A stretch of DNA of 64,000 nucleotides, taken from contig JAPWAE010000004.1 of assembly GCA_041432705.1 (NCBI GenBank), forward strand, positions 1-64,000, given 5' to 3'. Positions 54,621-62,523 of the stretch are shown here, piece after piece; within the stretch, counting starts at the first letter, position 1; each line of letters begins with the position of its first letter. Both the position numbers and the translations under genes were made by a program. The notes beneath the pieces were generated by a model that was not told the origin of the DNA, searched no databases, and worked only from the letters and a program-made list of their open reading frames with translations. Origin of the DNA: Pauljensenia sp018375675. Its GTDB lineage: Bacteria > Actinomycetota > Actinomycetes > Actinomycetales > Actinomycetaceae.

Positions 54621-56058
54621 GTCGAGCAAGCATCGCAGTGGCAAAAGCCCCGTCGTTCGCGGCGGGGCTTGTCCATTGCCCCATGCGCACGGCACGCTGG
54701 GCGCGGACGGTCCCAGCGACGCTACCGGCGCTCACGCCGTCCTCACGCTCGGCCTCAGCGCGCTTGATCGGATCGCTCTCCTCTTCGAGGTGACGCGACA
54801 GGAGCGCCACCGCGACGACGGAGATCATGAGACCGGTGTTCATGCCGTAGTAGAACTGCTCCACCAGGGTCGCCAGGATGATGCCGCCCAGGATCGAGCC
54901 GTACACGTCCGTGGCGCGCCAGATGCGCGGGAACATGCGCAGGAAGAAGGCGAGGAACAGCGCCAAGCCGACCAGGCCGTACGAGAAGATGACCGTCCAG
55001 AACTGGCCCTGCGTGCCCAGAGAGGGCAGCCACGGCGAGGCCGAGGGACGCGGGGCGCCGAAGCCCAGGAGCGGGGACTGCTGAAGTTCGTAGAGCGTCT
55101 CGAGGTAGTTGGAGGCGCGATCCTCCGTCGAGGAGGAGGCCGCGACGCGTTCAAGGAGCGACTGCGAGGCCGGGGTGGCCAGCCACGCGCCCACGCCCAC
55201 GACGATGGCCGCGATGATGCCCAGGACGGTACGCCAGGCTCCCGCACGCAGGCGCTGGAAGCCCACCCACACGACGATGACGATGAGGCCGATGTACATG
55301 CCGCGGTTGAGCGTGGCAGCTGCCGGGATGACCGACAGAGCACACACGGCTGCCACGATGAAACGCCACTTGGATCGCTCGCGCCACAGCACGTAGGCGA
55401 AGACGAGCGCGAGCGGGAAGATCAGTGAGTAGACGTTGCCGTAGGTGTTGGAGTAGATGAAGGGGGCCGACGGGCGCGGGTCGGAGAGGATCCACGACGA
55501 CGGGTTCCACTGGGTGGTCGCGCGCTTCGTGAACTCCCTGACGAAGTCGTTGGAGTGCAGGGCTCGCGGCACCAGGTAGTACATGAGCGTCTTGAAGCGT
55601 AGCGTCGGCGCCGCCATGGCGACGAAGCCGCCGATCGTGGTCGATGCCAGGAAGCCCCACATCGTGCCGGTAATCGTGCGCACGCTCAGGGACTTGCGCG
55701 CGTTAAAGGCGTAGACCGCGAAAATTCCGGGCGAGAGCTCCAGCAGGAAACGGTAGAACGCGCCAATGACGCGCCCGCCCGTGTCGAGCATCGTCATCGA
55801 GGCCAGCACCCACGCCAGGAAGAACACCCACAGGATGGATCCGGGCGGGAAGCGCAGGCCGTGTCGGCCGATCATGAACACCAGCATGATCGACGCGAAC
55901 AGCGGCCACATCAGGTCACCGGAGCCGAGCACCCACCACAGGAAGTATGCCGAATAGGCCACGACGAAGGGCCACGCGGGTAGATCCTGCGCGTCCTCTC
56001 GTAGCGGCCCGATTTGGGCGGGGGCGGGTTTGGCCCAGAGTCCTCGGCGTGGGCTCAC
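54541..56058 (-). CDS. O-antigen polymerase/ligase-like membrane protein (Wzy-like)
   Basis: The 505-residue protein has ten or more membrane segments with a large extracellular loop (about 160-215). The Wzy_C-like segment shows YLETLYELQQSPLLGFGAPRP. It starts four bases inside the end of the GT2 gene. The last 60 residues are Ser/Arg-rich, cover a terminator hairpin and overlap the convergent gene, so the biological 3' end may be earlier than this stop. It would join repeat units on the outer face of the membrane. Confidence 0.8.
   Translation of the reverse strand: MSPRRGLWAKPAPAQIGPLREDAQDLPAWPFVVAYSAYFLWWVLGSGDLMWPLFASIMLVFMIGRHGLRFPPGSILWVFFLAWVLASMTMLDTGGRVIGAFYRFLLELSPGIFAVYAFNARKSLSVRTITGTMWGFLASTTIGGFVAMAAPTLRFKTLMYYLVPRALHSNDFVREFTKRATTQWNPSSWILSDPRPSAPFIYSNTYGNVYSLIFPLALVFAYVLWRERSKWRFIVAAVCALSVIPAAATLNRGMYIGLIVIVVWVGFQRLRAGAWRTVLGIIAAIVVGVGAWLATPASQSLLERVAASSSTEDRASNYLETLYELQQSPLLGFGAPRPSASPWLPSLGTQGQFWTVIFSYGLVGLALFLAFFLRMFPRIWRATDVYGSILGGIILATLVEQFYYGMNTGLMISVVAVALLSRHLEEESDPIKRAEAEREDGVSAGSVAGTVRAQRAVRMGQWTSPAANDGAFATAMLARLNRSGRRGTRSRTASTRRRPSQTENR
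54645..54670. terminator. Terminator hairpin inside the 3' end of the polymerase frame
   Basis: AAGCCCCG / CGGGGCTT with inner TCG-TTCG-CG pairing lies 25 bases after the stop of the gene at 53967-54620. It also falls within the last 45 codons of the opposite-strand polymerase frame. Confidence 0.75.
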
Positions 56059-57398
56059 GCGTGACCGTTCCCTTCGCCGGTGTTTTCCTTGCCGGACGAG
56101 GCCTGGGCCTCCTCAGCGCTGCTCGGTGCGGTCACGCTGCTCTGCTCGGCTGCCTGCTCGGACTGGCGCGGCGCGCCGAGCCTGTTGCGCTTGCGCGAGG
56201 ACAGGTAGAGGAAGGGACCCTCGAGGAAGCCCTTGATCTCGGACTTGGTGAGCGAGCCGGGCACATCCTCGTCGGTGCCAGCGACACGAGCGCCACCGGG
56301 CTTGACGCGATTGAGGACGCCGGGCACGCGGGTCGCAAGCGTACCGAGCACGGAGGGCTTAGCGATGATCGCCTTCGTCAAAAGGGCCGCCATGCCGGAG
56401 CCGTTGCCTCGGATCTGCTTATCCAGGCCGGCCTCGTCGACGCGGTGACGGTGGTGCACGAGGGCGTCGGGCGTGTGGATGATGACGTCACCCGTGGCCA
56501 GGATGCGCGCGAACATGTCGAGGTCCTCGCCGCCGCGCGTCGAGGTGCCGGCGCCCAGCGCCGGATCGAAGGGCCCGACCTCCATGAGGACGTCGCGACG
56601 CATGGCCATGCACACACCTGCGCCCACGCGGGCCGTCGTGATCGGGAACAGCGGGCCGCCGTCACCCTTCTCGCCCAGGACCTCCAGGCCCTCGGGGATA
56701 TCGCCGACACACCACACGCGCGGGGACATGTCCTTGGGGAAGCCACCGCGCGACTCGAACCACCGCTGGGGCGCGTAGCGCTGCTCCAGCGGCAGCGCAA
56801 TGCCCGTCGTCGCAGCAACGTACGGCGAGGCCGTGAACGGGTCGATCATGGCGGTCAGCCAGTGCGGGTCGACGATCGCGTCGTCGTCCGTGAAGACGAT
56901 GACCTCGCCGCGGGCGGCGAGCACGCCGCGGTTGCGGGCGCGGGACAGGCCGGGGCGGGAGGCGGAAACAATGCTCAGGCGAGTGTCCTCAATGCCCGCG
57001 AGCTTCTCCCGGGTCAGACCCGTATGGGGCGCGTTATCCACCACGACGAGCGTGAAACGCTGGTGATCCTGAGCCAGGATGGCGCGCACAGCATCCTCGA
57101 GCATGTCGCACGAGCCGACCGTGCACATGACGACGGTCGCGTCCACATCAGCGCCAGCGCCCTCTTCCCAGCCGCGCGCGGGGGCCGGTTCGACCTCGAG
57201 CACGCGAGGATCGGTCTCCGGATGGTCCGTGCCCTCGATCTCGACGAACGCCGAGTTACGGCCATTGTCGCGTACGAGCACGAGCGCTCGCGGATCCGAG
57301 GGGTCACCCGAAATCAGCTGGGAGACGCGCGCGGTGCGGTCAACGTGCCAGATGGAGGCGGCCTTGTCGTCGGCCACGGTGGTTTCCTCGGCGCTCAC
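56055..57398 (-). CDS. Family 2 glycosyltransferase
   Basis: A 447-residue enzyme. The GT-A core begins near residue 88: VVMCTVGSCDMLEDAVRAIL, the nucleotide-binding VVVDNAP, ARNRGVLAARGEVIVFTDDDAIVD with the DxD, and GAGTSTRGGEDLDMFARIL as the acceptor loop with ED. An N-terminal module of about 85 residues and a Ser/Ala/Glu-rich tail are unusual. It is coupled by overlap to both neighbours. Confidence 0.88.
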   Translation of the reverse strand: MSAEETTVADDKAASIWHVDRTARVSQLISGDPSDPRALVLVRDNGRNSAFVEIEGTDHPETDPRVLEVEPAPARGWEEGAGADVDATVVMCTVGSCDMLEDAVRAILAQDHQRFTLVVVDNAPHTGLTREKLAGIEDTRLSIVSASRPGLSRARNRGVLAARGEVIVFTDDDAIVDPHWLTAMIDPFTASPYVAATTGIALPLEQRYAPQRWFESRGGFPKDMSPRVWCVGDIPEGLEVLGEKGDGGPLFPITTARVGAGVCMAMRRDVLMEVGPFDPALGAGTSTRGGEDLDMFARILATGDVIIHTPDALVHHRHRVDEAGLDKQIRGNGSGMAALLTKAIIAKPSVLGTLATRVPGVLNRVKPGGARVAGTDEDVPGSLTKSEIKGFLEGPFLYLSSRKRNRLGAPRQSEQAAEQSSVTAPSSAEEAQASSGKENTGEGNGHA

Positions 57399-58774
57399 TT
57401 CTTGCCCTTCTTCGAGGAAGTCTTGGCCTCCGCCTTCTTGGAGTCAGCCTTCTTGGAGTCGGCCTTCTCTTCCTCAGCCTTCTCGTCCTGCTCAGCCTGC
57501 GCCGCATCAGCGGACTGGGCCTGCGCCTCGTCCATGGGGACGATAACCTCGGCCGACTGAGCGGGAGCGGTCGGAGCGGAGGCGGGCGCAGCCACCTGAT
57601 CGCCCAGGTAGATCATGCCGTTCACCTCGCGGTTGATGATCGCGAGCTCGTCGAGCAGGTGGTGCAGCTTCTTCAGATCGTGGCCCTTACGCACGGCGAC
57701 GAGGACGTGGCGGGAGGGGCGCACCTCGTCCAGGAGGGAGGCGAGAGGCTGGTTGATGTCGATGAGACGCGGCGCGGGCACGCGGGTCTCAGCCAGCGAG
57801 GCGGACAGGACGCGGTGCAGGTCGCGGGCCTGCGGGTCGGAGGCGTCGACGATCAGGTCGACCCAGTGATCGCGGTCGATCGCCATCGCGAGCATGCGGG
57901 TAGGGGCGAGCCACGGCTCGGGGGCTCCCTCCTCGGCGCTCCACACGGGCAGAGCCGTCAGGTCGGCGAGCTGCGTGGGCGAGGTCAGGGAACGCGAACG
58001 GGTCTCACGAATGAGCACCAGGACCAGGCCGACGAAAACACCGACGACGGTCGTGATGAGGATCAGGCGGGACTTCGAAGGCGAGACTTCGTCGCTCGAA
58101 GCAGTGGCAGGGGTGATGACTCGGCCGGCGGTGGCGTGGTAGGGGGCGAGCTGCTCGGCATCCTTGGCGAGCTTGGTCAGCTCGGTGCGGATCTCGGCAG
58201 CACGCGGATTCTCCTTCGTGTTACCGTCCTCGTCGGTCAGGGGCGCGAGGGAGGCGAGCTCGGTCTCGAGAGCCTGAATCTGCTCATTGACGCCGGCGGC
58301 CATCTCGTCGGCGCGCTGCTCCACGAGAGCGGTGCGCTCGGTCAGGTAGGCGTTGGCGATCGCGTCGGCGGCGTCAACGGCCTGCTGGCGCGTGGGAGCC
58401 ACGTACTCGATCTTGACGATCGTGCCGTTCGTGTCGCCCGACACCTCCATGTTGGAACGAAGCTCCTCGGCAGTGACACCATTGCCGAGGCGCGCGGCCA
58501 CGACGTCGAGGACGGCGGCGGACTTCGCGATGCCCTGCTCGGTCACCATGTCCGTCGTATTCGACAGGGAGGCGCGCACGGCGGGAGCCGGGGTGATCGA
58601 CGGAGACGTCACGGTCATCGACACGGCCGCCGAGTGCGACACGGGGATACCAACGGCGGCTACAACACCTACGACCAGGCCGGCCACGGTCCCCGCAACA
58701 ATCGAGGTCCAGCGGCGTGCCAGCGCGTGACGAAGGATCTGCTGGCCGCCCGCGGGCGGAGGGGTCAGGATCAT
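57395..58774 (-). CDS. Wzz-like chain-length/polysaccharide co-polymerase with degenerate kinase-like domain
   Basis: From the ATG at 58774, preceded by AAGGAGA, the protein has 459 residues. Two membrane helices (about 24-48 and 225-245) flank an extracytoplasmic domain with coiled coil. The cytoplasmic part (about 260-390) resembles a BY-kinase fold (VDLIVDASDPQARDL, LIDINQPLASLLDEV) but lacks a Walker A motif. The C-terminal 70 residues are a Lys/Glu/Ala tail. It should set polysaccharide chain length and could scaffold assembly. Confidence 0.8.
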   Translation of the reverse strand: MILTPPPAGGQQILRHALARRWTSIVAGTVAGLVVGVVAAVGIPVSHSAAVSMTVTSPSITPAPAVRASLSNTTDMVTEQGIAKSAAVLDVVAARLGNGVTAEELRSNMEVSGDTNGTIVKIEYVAPTRQQAVDAADAIANAYLTERTALVEQRADEMAAGVNEQIQALETELASLAPLTDEDGNTKENPRAAEIRTELTKLAKDAEQLAPYHATAGRVITPATASSDEVSPSKSRLILITTVVGVFVGLVLVLIRETRSRSLTSPTQLADLTALPVWSAEEGAPEPWLAPTRMLAMAIDRDHWVDLIVDASDPQARDLHRVLSASLAETRVPAPRLIDINQPLASLLDEVRPSRHVLVAVRKGHDLKKLHHLLDELAIINREVNGMIYLGDQVAAPASAPTAPAQSAEVIVPMDEAQAQSADAAQAEQDEKAEEEKADSKKADSKKAEAKTSSKKGKK

Positions 58775-59679
58775 GACTGTTCTCCTTGGAGGTGAGAGCG
58801 CACCCACGCGGCGCGCGCATTGAGCCGGCGCTCGAGAGCGCGGCGAGACGTTGTGGGTCGAGACGCGACCCCCTGAGTGTAGACCTGCACGAACCGGTCG
58901 AGCTCACGCTCGGCCTCGTCGCGAGGAAGCGAAACGAGCGAGACCAGGCGCGGCAGCTCCTGGCCCGTCAGAGACACCGAGAGGTCGGCGAAGGCCTGGG
59001 TCTGCTCCGGATTCTTCCACGAATCCGAGCGCCACGAGGCATTTCCGGTGACCTGGCCCGGATGGATGCGGTACAGCAGCCCCCAGGGTGCGATACGCCG
59101 GATGCGACCGCCCGCGGAGGCCACGCGCATCCACAGGTCGTAGTCCTCGGCGGGGACGCTGCGGTAGCCGCCGACGCGGTCCATGATCTCGCGGGTGGCG
59201 AGCATGGTCGGGTGGCACACGGGGTTGGTGAGCAGCAGGTGCCAGCCCATGTCCTCGGGCGTGATCTCGTAGGGCATGCGGGGCACCGGACGGGAACCGC
59301 GCAGCTCGATCATCTGCGTGAAGACCATGTCGTCGCCGCGCCCGATTGCACGCATCGTGCGCTTGAAGCGGCCCTTGAGGGACACGTCGTCGGCATCCAT
59401 ACGACCCACGAGGCGCGAGTCGGTGCGCTCCATGAGCTGGGTGAGGACGCGGGAGACGCCGCCCTCGCCCGGGGTGATGTCCTCGATGCGCAGGCGAGGA
59501 TCGACCACTCCCCCACGCGACGCGCCACGGATGGCCTCGCCGACCGTCGAATCAGACGACGAGTCGTTGCCGACGACCAGCTCGGCGTCGCGCGGCATGG
59601 CCGCCAGCGTCGAGGCCACGGCGCGCGTGATCGTGGCCGCCGCGTTGCGCGCGGGCAGCAGGACGGACAGCTCAGGCAC
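58771..59679 (-). CDS. Family 2 glycosyltransferase
   Basis: The start is the GTG at 59679, eight bases inside the end of the CDP-alcohol gene; longer frames to 59940 are shadows. The 302-residue enzyme has VLLPARNAAATITRAV, VGNDSSSDSTV, GRMDADDVSLKGRF (DxD) and PAEDYDLWMRVA (acceptor ED). A single-domain inverting GT2 for a surface polysaccharide. It overlaps the Wzz-like gene by four bases. Confidence 0.9.
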   Translation of the reverse strand: MPELSVLLPARNAAATITRAVASTLAAMPRDAELVVGNDSSSDSTVGEAIRGASRGGVVDPRLRIEDITPGEGGVSRVLTQLMERTDSRLVGRMDADDVSLKGRFKRTMRAIGRGDDMVFTQMIELRGSRPVPRMPYEITPEDMGWHLLLTNPVCHPTMLATREIMDRVGGYRSVPAEDYDLWMRVASAGGRIRRIAPWGLLYRIHPGQVTGNASWRSDSWKNPEQTQAFADLSVSLTGQELPRLVSLVSLPRDEAERELDRFVQVYTQGVASRPTTSRRALERRLNARAAWVRSHLQGEQS

Positions 59680-60454
59680 GGGACTCCCCCTGCTTGGCCG
59701 CCTCCTTGGCGGCCGCGTCCAGGGCGCGCAGGTCGCGGAAACGACGACGCAACGAAATCGAGGAATGCGCAATCGCGATAACGGCGAGGAACGTGTAGAG
59801 CACCATGAAAGGCACGCCGAAGCCCCACAGCACGAAGGACCAGCACAGCACGCCCGGGTCGGTGGGCAGCAGCACGAAGGAACGCAGGTTCCCGCCGCGC
59901 GTCTGCTTGCGGCCCGCCGCGCGCACGAACTGCTCGGCAAGGATCTGGCTCATGAACTGACCCGACGTCACCCAGCCATAGACGAGCGCGACGATAGCCA
60001 GCCACCACGACTCTGGGCGGTAGACCATGACCGCGGCGGCGGTGCAGAAGTGGATGGCCGGGGAACGGAACGCGTCGGCGACATGATCCACCCACTCGCC
60101 CGTCTTCGAGGACGCACCCGTGACGCGCGAGACCTGGCCGTCCGCGGAGTCAAACATGAAGCCGACCGCAAGAGCCGTGCCCACGATGAGGCCCGTCCAC
60201 CATGCCGGGTCACACGCGACGAGGACGATGAGTCCCACCGTCGAAAAGCACACGGAGATGAAACTGACGAAGTTCGGAGTCCAGCCGAAAGCCGCACAGG
60301 CGGCCGCGACGACGCGTGCGGCACCGCGGTTCACCCAACGCATGTACGCGGGGACGCCCGCGCCCGGCTTCTGCGCAGCAGCGAGCGCACAGCGGTAGGC
60401 ACTAAAACGAGTCCCCCACGAGGAACCCGGCTCAAGCACGACGGGCAGGCTCAC
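59672..60454 (-). CDS. CDP-alcohol phosphotransferase family protein
   Basis: A 260-residue membrane protein with about six helices. The family motif is visible as FDSADGQVSRVTGASSKTGE then WVDHVADAF, with all four Asp (D-x2-D-G ... G-x3-D-x3-D). These enzymes move a phospho-alcohol from a CDP donor. Together with the TagD-like gene just upstream, it probably adds a glycerol-phosphate-like group to polysaccharide or makes a lipid. Phosphatidylinositol-type substrates are not excluded. Confidence 0.88.
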   Translation of the reverse strand: MSLPVVLEPGSSWGTRFSAYRCALAAAQKPGAGVPAYMRWVNRGAARVVAAACAAFGWTPNFVSFISVCFSTVGLIVLVACDPAWWTGLIVGTALAVGFMFDSADGQVSRVTGASSKTGEWVDHVADAFRSPAIHFCTAAAVMVYRPESWWLAIVALVYGWVTSGQFMSQILAEQFVRAAGRKQTRGGNLRSFVLLPTDPGVLCWSFVLWGFGVPFMVLYTFLAVIAIAHSSISLRRRFRDLRALDAAAKEAAKQGESRA

Positions 60455-60945
60455 TGCGCCTCCCCTTCCGCCTTTTCCGCGTCCTGCGCCGGGGCCTCGT
60501 CAGAGAAGTCCTCGGGGGCGATGAAGCGGCGCAGCTTCGTCGACGAGGTCGACGGCGTGTACGGCAGGTAGACGACGCGCGCGCCAACCTCGGCCATCTC
60601 GGCCTCGAGCGCAGCGCCCTTCGGAGTATCCTTCCAGTCGTCACCCTTGAAGAGGACGTCGAAAGGCTGGAGACGCCACGCGAGGCGCTTGTCCTGGTCC
60701 AGGTCGACGACAACCGCGTCCACGAAACGCAGCGACGACACGAGGTCGCAGCGCTCCTTGAGCGGGATAACCGGGGCACGGCCCTTCATACGGATGAGGG
60801 CCTCGTCCGAGGTCACGCCGACGACGAGGCGATCGCAGCGCTCACGCGCGGCGCGCAGAATGTTGAGGTGTCCCTGGTGGAACATGTCAAAACCCCCGGG
60901 CACGTAGCCGGTAATGGGGGTGCGTTGCTGAGTCGTTTCGTCCAC
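60451..60945 (-). CDS. Cytidylyltransferase-like protein (TagD/GCT family)
   Basis: The 164-residue protein has GYVPGGFDMFHQGHLNILR (the GxFDxxHxGH motif) and VLFKGDDWKDTP. The usual C-terminal ISTT block is replaced by TSSTKLRR. It should make a CDP-activated compound (for example CDP-glycerol) used by the overlapping CDP-alcohol phosphotransferase. It is the first gene of the six-gene operon ending at the polymerase, all coupled by overlaps. Confidence 0.88.
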   Translation of the reverse strand: MDETTQQRTPITGYVPGGFDMFHQGHLNILRAARERCDRLVVGVTSDEALIRMKGRAPVIPLKERCDLVSSLRFVDAVVVDLDQDKRLAWRLQPFDVLFKGDDWKDTPKGAALEAEMAEVGARVVYLPYTPSTSSTKLRRFIAPEDFSDEAPAQDAEKAEGEAQ

Positions 60946-61215
60946 GTAACAAGTGTGCCATTTATCAGGCGGTCAATGCGACACTTACCCGCTAAATGAC
61001 CGAAAGATCACGTCTTAGCGTTCCCCACCAAGTGACAAGACACCCCACACAGGGGCGTCATATCGCGCAAATATGACCAGATGGCCGCACGTCACCTTGT
61101 TACAGGGGGCGACACGCCAGCCGAGTGTCACGAGGCCTTCGCGCCGTTCGGGCGGTCAGGCTCGGCGTGCGCGCAGGCCGCGCCCCGGCCTCGTTACTGC
61201 GTCGTTGAGGGGATC

Positions 61216-62070
61216 TCAGCGCGAGAAGACGACCGTTCGGTTGCCATTCATGAGGACACGGCGCTCCGCGTGGAAGCGGACGGCCTGGGCGAGGACGCGG
61301 CGCTCCACGTCCTGGCCGAGCGCCACCATGTCGGGCGTGGAGTCGGCGTGGGAGACGCGGGTAACATCCTGCTCGATGATCGGCCCCTCGTCGAGGTCGG
61401 CGGTCACGTAGTGGGCGGTCGCGCCGATCAGCTTGACGCCGCGATCGTGGGCCTGCGCGTAGGGGCGTGCACCCTTGAAGGAGGGCAGGAAGGAGTGGTG
61501 GATGTTGATGACGCGGCCCTGCATGGCGCGGCAGACCTCGTCGGAGAGGATCTGCATGTAGCGCGCCAGGACGACGAGCTCAACGTTTTCGGAGGCGATG
61601 AGGTCGAGGAGCTGGCGTTCCGCCTGGGCCTTCGTGTCCTTCGTGACGGGAATGTTGAGGAAGGGGACACCGTAGAACTGGGCGACGGGCGCCAGGTCCG
61701 GGTGATTGCCGACGACCGCGATCACGTCAATGGGCAGACCCTGCGTCTGCTGGCGGTACAGGAGGTCGGTGAGGCAGTGACCCTCGCGCGACACCATGAT
61801 GATCGTGCGCAGCTTGCGGCCCAGGTCGTCGACGCGATAGGTGGCGCCGAATTCTTCGGCGACGCGGGCCAGCCCCTCGTCGATCGGGGCGCGGCCCTTC
61901 GGAGAGTCGACCTCGACGCGCATGAAGAAGGTACCCGTGTCGGAGTCGCCGAACTGCTGAGACTGGATGACATTGCCGCCGGACTCGCCGATCACGCCGG
62001 TCACGGCGTGCACGATGCCGGGGCGGTCCGGGCAGGACAGGGTCACAACAAGCTGCGCGTTTTCAGTCAT
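61216..62070 (-). CDS. purU: Formyltetrahydrofolate deformylase
   Basis: From the ATG at 62070 (MTENAQLVV) the protein has 284 residues. An N-terminal ACT domain (about 1-80) is followed by the formyl transferase-like domain with HHSFLPSFKGARPY, GATAHYVTADLDEGPII and the catalytic Asn/His/Asp. It releases formate from 10-formyl-THF, balancing the one-carbon pool fed by GlyA and FolD. The upstream 450 bases have no gene. Confidence 0.96.
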   Translation of the reverse strand: MTENAQLVVTLSCPDRPGIVHAVTGVIGESGGNVIQSQQFGDSDTGTFFMRVEVDSPKGRAPIDEGLARVAEEFGATYRVDDLGRKLRTIIMVSREGHCLTDLLYRQQTQGLPIDVIAVVGNHPDLAPVAQFYGVPFLNIPVTKDTKAQAERQLLDLIASENVELVVLARYMQILSDEVCRAMQGRVINIHHSFLPSFKGARPYAQAHDRGVKLIGATAHYVTADLDEGPIIEQDVTRVSHADSTPDMVALGQDVERRVLAQAVRFHAERRVLMNGNRTVVFSR

Positions 62071-62219
62071 GCGTTCCAGTCTAACTAGGTTCATACCCAC
62101 GAACGAGGCAGGGGCAGGGTTTGCGGGCGATGCCACGGGTTGTGGGGTGGGGTTGTTGCTGGACGTGGCGAGGTCGCGTCATTGCGGGCGGGGTGGTAGT
62201 CCGGACAGGCATCGCCACG

Positions 62220-62280
62220 GTTTCACGCCCGTTTCACGTGCGTTTCACGAGCCGCCAAGGCTGGCGACAACAGTTTCACG
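62220..62280. promoter_or_regulatory. GTTTCACG repeats, three spaced at 11 bp
   Basis: GTTTCACG occurs at 62220, 62231 and 62242, one helical turn apart, and again at 62273, followed by CGCGTTACACGCG. It lies within the 453-base gene-free region between purU and the gene at 62524. A multi-site operator is possible. Confidence 0.45.
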
Positions 62281-62523
62281 CGCGTTACACGCGTGCACAA
62301 GCCGACACCGAACTACGCCGGCCGACACAACCGCTGACACGTCGGCCCACTGGGCGACATCCATCGGCCTCTCCTGTCGCACTTTACGCTGCAGAACTGC
62401 GACACCAGGAAACCGCGCGAGCATTCGCTTGACACCCAAGTTACCCTTGCTCCCATCACGGGGACCAACTCCCTGGACAGGCTGCTACGATGCGAAGCAG
62501 TGAACCAGAGCAAAGGAGCCACC

